Part shown: one piece after another, positions 56,021 through 64,000 of the stretch
How the letters are laid out: each line of letters opens with the position of its first letter
Numbering within the stretch: position 1 is the stretch's first letter
DNA from: Henricia sp. BOLD:AAB3569
Lineage: Eukaryota; Echinodermata; Asteroidea; Spinulosida; Echinasteridae
Length of the DNA: 64,000 bases
Assembly (NCBI GenBank): GCA_037783545.1
Contig: JBBELK010000164.1
Location: 806,001-870,000, forward strand
Reading direction: 5' to 3'
Made by a program: the position numbers and the translations under genes
The notes under the pieces: model-generated
The model's database searches: none
Seen by the model: the letters and a program-made list of their open reading frames with translations, nothing else
What the model was told of the DNA's origin: nothing

Positions 56021-59000
56021 ATGTCGTCTTGCGAGAAAGATGTGCTAAAAATTGGCAAGCAGATAGATAAACTCCTAAAAGACGATACGGTAGGTAGTCC
56101 AAACCCGATTGTCATTCGTTTGTTTTCTTTTTCCTACGTACCTCCATGCTGTGACGTATGACATGCATGAGAAAGTTCGGGCGGGCTAACCATAGTCGAT
56201 CTAGATGTCACCCGAAAGCTGCGTGGTTTGACTAGCTAGTCTGACTAGCATGACTAGAGGAACCAAGCCCTGGGGGTAGCAGTGAGGACTTAAACTCCTA
56301 AAAGGGATAAATTCTCCCCTTCTGGCGAATTCTCCCAATCGGGAGACAATTGTATCAGAACATATGGCTTCAGAACACATGAGCTCAGTGATGCAGACGC
56401 TTTACAATATACAATCCTGCGACCATAGGAGAAATACAGGCATAAAATCTACAATAATCATCATGAAAACCTTGCCATCTTTAGGCACAGACCACAAATT
56501 ACACCAGAAACGATTGTCTTTGGTGCTAAATTGTCGGCGAAAAGCAAAATATACATAGATTTTCAATGTTTTTTTTGCGAAACTTACCTCGCTTTGCCCA
56601 ATTCCGTTTTAGCTAATTCTATGCATGCTCAAATGAGCAAATACGTGCGCAAATGGTTCAGAAGAATATCATTCTCCCGATCGGGTGAAAATCTCTGCAT
56701 CGAGGGAAAAAAACTTCTCCCGATTGGGAGAATTCCCCAGAAGGGGAGAATTTCTCCATTTCGGGAGTTTGAGTCCTCACTGTGTATAGGGGGACGCAAC
56801 TTTACCGGAAGTTCCGGTTCTGTGACACATTCCATGATGTTTGGCACTTGTTTTGGTTTCTTTAGAATAATGCAGATGCGACGGATCTTCTCAGTAGACT
56901 AAAAGAGCTCCCTATCACCTTGGAAATTCTACAGGTAATTAATTGGTGGTCTAAACTTGAAAGTCTCGATTCTTAATTTATGAAAATTTGAAGTCGCTCT
57001 TATCAGATGTGTTTTCATTTTATGACGTAATGAGGGGTCTCTCTTTGCCAGAGAGTTCATGGAACTGGGTCTTTCCACAGTAAAGGGGGCAGTTTGGCAA
57101 CACAGACCATATTTTCGAGAAAATAATTTCCATTATACGCTCGTAACCGGGACGGACACTTGTGTTACATTTTAGGCCGTCCCGGTTACGAGCGTACATT
57201 GGACATTTTTACACAGGGTTTTTAGAAAGGCATGTTGTCACACTATTTGTAACCCTTTTTTGGCCTAAGTTATCTCTTCAGAACAACTGAAACTTATTTC
57301 TCTTATTTTGAGACCAGACAAGGGTATTTTCTTGAAAATATGGTCTGTGTTGCCGAAATGCCCCTTTACTGTGGAAAGACTCGCCTAAAATTATTGTAAA
57401 TTTTATTCGTTCAAATAATGTAGATTTTATTTGGTTCCTTCTTGCTACTGTAGAAAACCAGGATCGGTATGTCAGTGAATTTCCTCCGTAAACAGAGCAG
57501 CAATGATGAAATCAACACACTGGCCAAGTCACTCATTAAAGCCTGGAAGAAGCTCTTGCCTGCACAAGGTGAACTAGGAATAGACCTTATGCGTAGCGGC
57601 CATGATAGAGGGCAGTCACATTGTCACAGTGCATCAGGCACGAGTAGGCACATTGTGAAGCTATTGTCACATCATTTAAATATGAAAACCTGTCCTCTAT
57701 CATGGCCGCTACGCATAAGGTCTATTTCTTTTTTTAACCTCTTCATGGCAGGAAACTTAAAATTAACTCCTTGTCGTGAATTTATTTTATATATTTACCA
57801 AGGATGTCCCCAAAAAGTGGACTAGAACTGGTTTCCATTGGAGCCTTGTAAACACTCATAAAACAATAAAATAATACCTATATAAATTAAATAACTTTAC
57901 AATCGTATTAACAAGCACAAACTGGAACAAGATACTGCATTAAAAATCGCTAAACGACATTCACGTCGACATGCCACAGTAAGGTTGACAAAAACTAAAG
58001 TTTCACGCCTCGGGGGGTGGTCTGTACTACCAGGACAGAGCTGGTCTCTCAACTTGCTGGCTTGGGCTCAAGTCAGTGTGTATGCCTTGGGGTGGTTATA
58101 CAGAATTAGCTGGGTCAGTACTACCAGGGAAGAGATGGTCTCTCAACTTGCTGGCTTGGGGCTCAAGTCGGTGTGTATGCCTTGGGGGTGGTTATACAGA
58201 ATTAGCTGGGTCAGTACTACCAGGGAAGAGCTGGTCTCTCTACTTGGTGGCTTGGGCTCAAGTCAGTGTGTATGCCTTGGGGTGGTTATACAGAATTAGC
58301 TGGGTCAGTACTACCAGGGCAGAGCTGGGCTCTCAACTTGCTGGCTTGGGCTCTCAACTTGCTGGCTTGGGCTCAAGTCAGTGTGTATGCCTTGGGGTGG
58401 TTATACAGAATTAGCTGGGTCGGTACTACCAGGGCAGAGCTGGTCTCTCAACTTGCTGGCTTGGGCTCAAGTCAGTGTGTATGCCTTGGGGTGGTTATAC
58501 AGAATTAGCTGGGTCAGTACTACCAGGGCAGAGCTGGGCTCTCAACTTGCTGGCTTGGGCTCAAGTCAGTGTGTATGCCTTGAGGGTGGTTATACAGAAT
58601 TAGCTGGGTCAGTAGTACCAGGGCAGAGCTGGTCTCTCAACTTGCTGGCTTGGGCTCAAGTCAGTGTGTATGCCTGTTGGGTTGGTTATACAGAATTAGC
58701 TGGGTCAGTACTACCAGGGCAGAGCTGGTCTCTCAACTTGCTGGCTTGGGCTCAAGTCAGTGTGTATGCCTTGGGGTGGTTATACAGAATTAGCTGGGTC
58801 AGTACTACCAGGGCAGAGCTGGGCTCTCAACTTGCTGGCTTGGGCTCAAGTCAGTGTGTATGCCTTGGGGTAGTTATACAGAATTAGCTGGGTCCGTACT
58901 ACCAGGACAGGGCTGGTCTCTCAACTTGCTGGCTTGGGCTCAAGTCAGTGTGTATGCCTTGGGGTGGTTATACAGAATTAGCTGGGTCAGTACTACCAGG

Positions 59001-62000
59001 GCAGAGCTGGGCTCTCAACTTGCTGGCTTGGGCTCAAGTCGGTGTGTATGCCTTGGGGTGGTTATACAGAATTAGCTGGGTCAGTACTACCAGGGCAGAG
59101 CTGGGCTCTCAACTTGCTGGCTTGGGCTCTCAACTTGCTGGCTTGGGCTCAAGTCAGTGTGTATGCCTTGAGGGTGGTTATACAGAATTAGCTGGGTCAG
59201 TACTACCAGGGCAGAGCTGGTCTCTCAACTTGCTGGCTTGGGCTCAAGTCAGTGTGTATGCCTTGGGGTGGTTATACAGAATTAGCTGGGTCAGTACTAC
59301 CAGGGCAGAGCTGGGCTCTCAACTTGCTGGCTTGGGCTCAAGTCGGTGTGTATGCCTTGGGGTGGTTATACAGAATTAGCTGGGTCAGTACTACCAGGGC
59401 AGAGCTGGGCTCTCAACTTGCTGGCTTGGGCTCTCAACTTGCTGGCTTGGGCTCAAGTCAGTGTGTATGCCTTGGGGTGGTTATACAGAATTAGCTGGGT
59501 CTGTACTACCAGGGCAGAGCTGGGCTCTCAACTTGCTGGCTCGGGCTCAAGTCAGTGTGTATGCCTTGGGGTGGTTATACAGAATTAGCTGGGTCAGTAC
59601 TACCAGGGCAGAGCTGGTCTCTCAACTTGCTTGCTTGGGTTCAAGTCAGTGTGTATGCCTTGGGGGTGGTTATACAGAATTAGCTGGGTCAGTACTACCA
59701 GGGCAGAGCTGGTCTCTCAACTTGCTGGCTTGGGCTCAAGTCAGTGTGTATGCCTTGAGGGTGGTTATACAGAATTAGCTGGGTCAGTAGTACCAGGTCA
59801 GAGCTGGTCTCTCAACTTGCTGGCTTGGGCTCAAGTCAGTGTGTATGCCTTGGGGTGGTTATACAGAATTAGCTGGGTCAGTACTACCAGGGCAGAGCTG
59901 GGCTCTCAACTTGCTGGCTTGGGCTCAAGTCAGTGTGTATGCCTTGGGGTGGTTATACAGAATTAGCTGGGTCAGTACTACCAGGGCAGAGCTGGTCTCT
60001 CAACTTGCTGGCTTGGGCGGAAGTGAGGGTTTTTGTTTTTGACTTGTGAAATAAAACTGATTTACTTCTTGTTATGCAAGTATGTTTTATATTTCTTTGT
60101 TTTTTTTACCAGCACCAAACAAATCTAGCAATTCTCAGAAAGAAAAGAAAGACAGTGGCGACGATTCTCGAGAACCCTCCCCTCCTCTGCCGAATGGTAG
60201 CGGCGATAATGGAAAAAGCACAAATACCGAGAAAACTAAAAGTTCCTCTTCGGTTGTTAGGACAAATGACTCTGTCCGGGAGAAATGTGCGGAGATGATT
60301 GCTGCAGCTCTTAAAGTATCTAGTAAGTAGCAAAAGTGTTACTGAGATCTTAAATTGCCACTTCGCTCCAAAACCACTTCGTACACAGGCCGTGGTTCAG
60401 GGCGAAATGGTTCAGGGCGAAGTGGTTTTGGGGCAAAATGACTGCAAACCCTTTTTTGACTGATTTCTCAAAAGTTAGACGACGTACGGAGCTGGTTTTT
60501 GCTCAGGTTGGTTTTAATCATGCATATCTTCAATCACACAGGGGGATAAAACTATATGTAACAGTTTACCAATTATGTATACTATCTTTAAAGGTCTATG
60601 TATCATTTGCAAGATAAAACTTTTTACAGATTCATGGAATAAGAGTGTAACATATCTAAGGAAGAATGTTTGTAAACTAGCCTGAAGAAATTTTAGCTAC
60701 CTAGAAGCATCAGTGCTTCAGAAAACCTTGAAAACCTATCAAGAGCCTCGGAATAGATTTATCTAGATAGATGGCGCTATACAAGTGTGTATTATTATAT
60801 ATTTCATGGAGACCGTAACTTTAAGCACTGCCAAACGTTTGCTAGCTTCAGTGACGCAACAATGCCAGTTTCCAAGCACGCCCATGCTTAAGCACGCCGC
60901 GGCCGTGAAATAGCCTTAAAGTTAGCACAACTTTTCTGCTACAGTAAGCACACGTTTTCTGCTAGCGCTTAAGCAGCGCCATGAAATTGGCCCCAGGTCT
61001 TGTTTGGTTTAGATGTAGTTTGTTTGAATAGATTGTGCTGTAACAAACACACACGGACTTGTGAGGACTTGCAGGGCCTCGTGGTGGTTTTGCGTCATGG
61101 CCTGAATCTGTCTACTTGAATATTTTACCAACTTTTCTTGTTGTGTTTTATTAACAGTTGAAGGCTGTGATCACTCGGAGCTCGGTGACGCTGCTGGAAT
61201 TTCTGCAGAAATTGAAGATTATATCCTTTGACATTTTCAGATCAAGCTCATCACACCCAAGTTTGATGACTTGTAAACTGACACCATATTAAAAATTAAA
61301 AATCCAGGGTGCCCCAACCGAAAATGTTGACCCCTTTGGACGGCCCCTAAATGATCTATACGATTAGCCTCATGCCATTAAAATCCCACTCATAAATTAA
61401 ATTGTGACCATGCTCCTTAACTCGTAACACGTATCTACAACGAGTTTTCAGGCACAGACTTAAAATACAAGAACCGCGTCCGGAGTCGTGTATCGAATCT
61501 GAAAGACAGCAGCAACCCTGAGCTTAGGAAGAGGGTCCTGACAGGTGAAATAACGCCAGATAAAATCGCTAAGATGACCTCGGAGGTAAGTGACTAAGTC
61601 CTCAAGATTAGCTGCCAAAGGCTTTCGAATTCTAATTGTGCAAGATATTGTGCAAGATATTGTGCGAGATATTGCATGAAATTACCTTGAAAGTGATGTG
61701 TGATCACATGCAAATTGGCATGTAGTGTGACCAGATGTGTTTCCAGTTTATTATTCTTTATGGTAAAAATGTTTTGACAGGAAATGGCCAGTAAAGAACT
61801 AAAAAACATACGGGATAACATCACGAAAGTGGCAATTCAGGAACACCAGATGGCTGTTACTGGGGGAACCAAGACGGATCTACTCCAATGCGGCAAATGC
61901 CACAAGAGGAACTGCTCCTACAACCAGGTATAATTTGAACCCCCCAACCTTATTCTCTTTTTCCGCCTCATGCCCAGGGATGGTCTTGTACTGTATACTC

Positions 62001-63268
62001 GGTGCTTTCCCGAGACACTATAAAAAACTTCATAGCGTGCTCGGGTGGGACTCGAACCCACAACCTTCTGCATACAAGGCAGACGTCTTAACCACTTGAC
62101 CACCGAGCTAGCCGGTGTTGAATGGCCGGTTTGAATCATTTTGCAATGAGGATCGCAATTATATTAATATTCAGAGTGAAACTTGGTGGTTTTTTTTTAA
62201 GCGTATAGTTTTTAGGTTTTAATCAAGTCTTGGATTTTTTTCCTAATTTGTATCAACAGGTGCAAACAAGGAGTGCAGATGAACCAATGACGACGTTCTG
62301 TTACTGCCATGAATGTGGAAAACGGTGGAAGGTGGGTATGAGTTTCGAACTGTACACAAAATACAATGGCAAATTTATAAAGTGGTAAATTGGCAAATAT
62401 ATTGAGTTCAGAAAGGCTTTGAGATAAATATGGTTGAAGACAAATGGCATTATCTCCATGTGTGATTGAAACAAACCTGTGTATAAATCAGCTCAGTACC
62501 TCATCTACGTTCTAAGAAAACAATGAAACTCTCCGTGCTTTCAAGAAATTGTGCAAAGCCACCGTCCTATTTGGGTTGTTTTGCCAGCTATACATACTAC
62601 ACTAAAAAACAGCCAAAATACATCATTAGTCAGGGGCCTAATGCATAGTTCCGACCTGTCAATCAAGCCGAACCCGCGACCAATCACAACAGAGCTAGCA
62701 GACATCGCCCACAAAGGTCAAAGTGATGCAATCATCACAAACAATCCGCGATGTTCTGCCCATACAGTTTGTATGTTGTATGCGCCATTGACCGGGTGAA
62801 TTTTGGTTTCAATGTCGGGGGATTCGCTGTTCAAAGGTAGGAAAGCGCATTTTTATGAAAGATATGTCATCCCTGCAATACTAGCCCTTCGCTCAGTGAG
62901 TGCTACGGTAACTGTCGACCTCAAAACATAAATACCTTTGGGTTTTCTCCAATGAATCTGTGCTTTCCATGCTGAGTCCCGTTGCTTTGTACGTAGTCTC
63001 GCCATTTTTTTGCGATGGCTTGTGAGCACATAGCAACAATATCCAAGGGGGCGGGGTTAACTGGGCAATCTCGGAACTATGCATTCGGGGGCGTCCTTGT
63101 AAACAAAATGTGTGCACATTAAGTTTACCATGTTTACTATTGACAACATTTAAAGATTACTGTGTACAAGAAGGTTTAAAAAAAGTTACCATGAAATCTC
63201 TCTCTCAAAAACAAAAAAGCCTAGTATAATATTATCTGTTTTTTTTCTTCATTCTACAGTTCTGTTGA
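56021..63268 (+). CDS. TCEA1: TCEA1, transcription elongation factor TFIIS
   Basis: The exons are 56021-56089, 56866-56934, 57454-57568, 60113-60322, 61158-61220, 61431-61585, 61781-61927, 62260-62331 and 63260-63268; they total 909 nt (302 aa; human 301). Residues 1-80 are the helical N-terminal domain ([30 protein letters not shown]). A Ser-rich linker follows. Domain II begins about 133 ([13 protein letters not shown]) and runs to about 250. The C-terminal zinc ribbon uses C264, C267, C292 and C295 and carries the acidic hairpin D283-E284 ([10 protein letters not shown]), which inserts into RNA polymerase II to trigger cleavage of backtracked RNA (family knowledge). The intron 61221-61430 is AT-AC; the last exon encodes only FC-stop. 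All key residues are present, so the gene looks functional. Confidence 0.96.
57070..57381. mobile_element. foldback element with TCTTTCCACAGTAAAGG ends
   Basis: GTCTTTCCACAGTAAAGGGG is mirrored by CCCCTTTACTGTGGAAAGAC. The inner pair is GCTCGTAACCGGGACG / CGTCCCGGTTACGAGC. A divergent half-element lies at about 4365-4480. It is in TCEA1 intron 2. Confidence 0.8.
57581..57725. mobile_element. TAGACC...GCGGCCATGATAGAGG MITE, copy 3
   Basis: TAGACCTTATGCGTAGCGGC and GCCGCTACGCATAAGGTCTA are perfect inverted ends, with a CATTTAAAT centre like the copy at 17401. It begins 12 bp inside TCEA1 intron 3, directly after the exon 57568 donor. Confidence 0.85.
58010..60020 (+). repeat. 94-bp minisatellite array, about 20 copies
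   Basis: The unit runs from GGTTATACAGAATTAGCTGG through AGTACTACCAGG and CTCTCAACTTGCTGGCTTGG to GTGTGTATGCCTTGGGGT. Some units are 115 bp because the 21-bp CTCTCAACTTGCTGGCTTGG block is doubled, giving a higher-order pattern. Copies are highly similar. It fills most of TCEA1 intron 3 and ends about 90 bp before exon 60113. The unit length is not a multiple of three, so the apparent frames rotate; it is non-coding. Confidence 0.95.
60359..60600 (+). repeat. dispersed repeat shared with 27361-27590
   Basis: It matches the RGS22 intron copy over ACAGGCCGTGGTTCA, CTGCAAACCC, GGAGCTGGTTTTTGCTCAGG and ACTATCTTTAAAGG. It also has local inverted CAAAACCACTTCG / CGAAGTGGTTTTG blocks at its left end. 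Confidence 0.75.
60845..60996. mobile_element. half of the GGCCCCAATTTCAT foldback element
   Basis: It shares AAGCACGCC, GGCCGTGAAATAGCCTTAA and GTTAGCACAACTTTTCTGCT with the right half of 7164-7450, and ends GCGCCATGAAATTGGCCCC. The left arm is missing. Confidence 0.7.
61221..61430 (+). other. TCEA1: U12-type AT-AC intron of TCEA1
   Basis: The donor is ATATCCTTTG directly after GAAGATT, the U12 AT-AC consensus. The branch site TCCTTAAC is at 61414-61421, 10 nt before the terminal AC at 61429-61430. Joining T to GT-ATC gives [16 protein letters not shown], which fits the family alignment. A decoy GT-AG style acceptor (TTTTCAG at about 61445-61451) would drop seven conserved residues and has no matching donor. 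Confidence 0.95.
62037..62109 (-). tRNA. tRNA-like sequence, Thr (TGT) type
   Basis: On the minus strand, 73 nt fold as a cloverleaf. Acceptor AGCTCGG pairs with CCGAGCA except the first pair, the D-stem is GTC/GAC, and the anticodon stem TCTGC/GCAGA has loop CTTGTAT (anticodon TGT). The T-arm is GTGGG-TTCGAGT-CCCAC. It lies in a TCEA1 intron, antisense. The A-A mismatch at the first pair and the many tRNA-derived SINEs nearby mean it may be a SINE head or pseudogene rather than a working tRNA. Confidence 0.5.
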
Positions 63269-64000
63269 TGTCTCCTTGTCTTCATGTAATATACACACAG
63301 TCTTAGTTTGTATTTAATTTGCGACATGCAAAATGTGGGTTTCTACAAGAAAGGTCATACTGCGCGGTAAAATGATGAACACGTTCAATTGATCACGTTC
63401 ACAGACACCATCTTTGTAGGAAAAAATGCGTATTGAACGCCATTAAGTACGCGCACGCACACGCAAGAAAAAAGTTCCAAATATGCGCGCGTGTTCCTCG
63501 AAATTTGTTTAAAATACGGCGCAACCGATGCGCGTCACAAAAATCATGATGCACGTGGCACCTTTTCAAAACTAAAACACTAAAGTAACGGGTAAACATT
63601 GTGTTGTCAGCGTTAAACTTTAGCATTTAAGGATTTTCACAAAGCAACACTCATTTCTTGTGATGAATAGTGACATTTATGGGTACATATCAGGTAATGC
63701 ACATTTAAAGTTGCACTGTCTGTTTTGGGGTGAAAGGATTAAAATATTAATTTACACAAGCGAACGAATTTAGAAAGCTTACGTGTCTCTGTAACGAAAA
63801 ATATAAAAAACTTAAATTTCCAAAGTCGGGAATTGGAGATACAAGCCTTTTTCTTAAAACGGGCTTCACATGTTGTACATGTGCGCGTACGCTCATGTAC
63901 ATAGTATGTGTACAATGTACACACGTACGCGCACATTTATGTCATAACCCTGTCGATTAATAAAAGACGGGGGTGGTCTTTTATTATTTCTTGTTTTTAA
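63269..64000 (+). other. TCEA1 3' UTR and flank
   Basis: The stop codon is three codons into the last exon, so this is mostly 3' UTR. AATAAA at 63959-63964, followed by G/T-rich GGGGGTGGTC and T-rich sequence, is the best polyadenylation candidate. A palindrome GTGCGCGTACG / CGTACGCGCAC sits at about 63879-63933. No other gene is seen. Confidence 0.5.

Noticed and set aside
58076-60042. Overlapping open frames up to 168 codons
   Set aside because: They are the 94-bp minisatellite read in rotating frames, inside an intron bounded by verified TCEA1 exons.
61445-61585. GT-AG style exon start at the TTTTCAG before GCACAGAC
   Set aside because: There is no matching GT donor, and it would delete conserved residues; the AT-AC junction fits phase, branch site and protein.

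Overview
The window is eukaryotic: split genes with GT-AG introns, dense short repeats and about 60% AT. It most likely comes from a marine invertebrate deuterostome, probably an echinoderm such as a starfish. Two things point there. All protein genes have clear vertebrate counterparts. The introns are also full of short palindromic elements whose ends resemble GGGCCAATTTCATGAAGCTG, which I associate from memory with echinoderm genomes. I see no bacterial genes, CRISPR array or viral genes.

Layout. 1-10198 has no recognisable coding gene and is mostly foldback elements and tRNA-derived SINE pieces. 10310-20515 (+) is an AKAP7-like gene: a nuclear-type 2H phosphoesterase domain with an unusually long low-complexity N-terminus. 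20516-24845 is repeat-rich 3' flank. 24846-46049 (-) is a complete RGS22 gene of 22 coding exons, read exon by exon and closing exactly in frame (1546 aa). A candidate RFX X-box lies in its promoter. 48101-49649 (-) is OARD1/TARG1, a macrodomain ADP-ribosyl hydrolase. 51986-55635 (-) is PPP1R8/NIPP1. 56021-63268 (+) is TCEA1/TFIIS, divergent from PPP1R8 with 385 bp between start codons. AKAP7-like and RGS22 converge tail to tail.

The genes are not an operon-like system. PPP1R8 (nuclear PP1 scaffold), TCEA1 (Pol II elongation) and OARD1 (nuclear ADP-ribose removal) are housekeeping nuclear genes. RGS22 is typically a ciliated-cell and testis gene. The most notable signals are the AT-AC (U12-type) intron in TCEA1, which would mislead a GT-AG-only annotation; the long N-terminus on the AKAP7-like 2H protein and its frame-disrupted candidate extra exon; the perfect X-box match upstream of RGS22; a roughly 2 kb 94-bp tandem array in a TCEA1 intron; a heat-shock-element-like array in an RGS22 intron; and a SINE cut by a nested TA-flanked foldback element, which shows past transposition directly.

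All exon models rest on reading splice sites, phase continuity and remembered family sequences. No alignment or RNA evidence was available.
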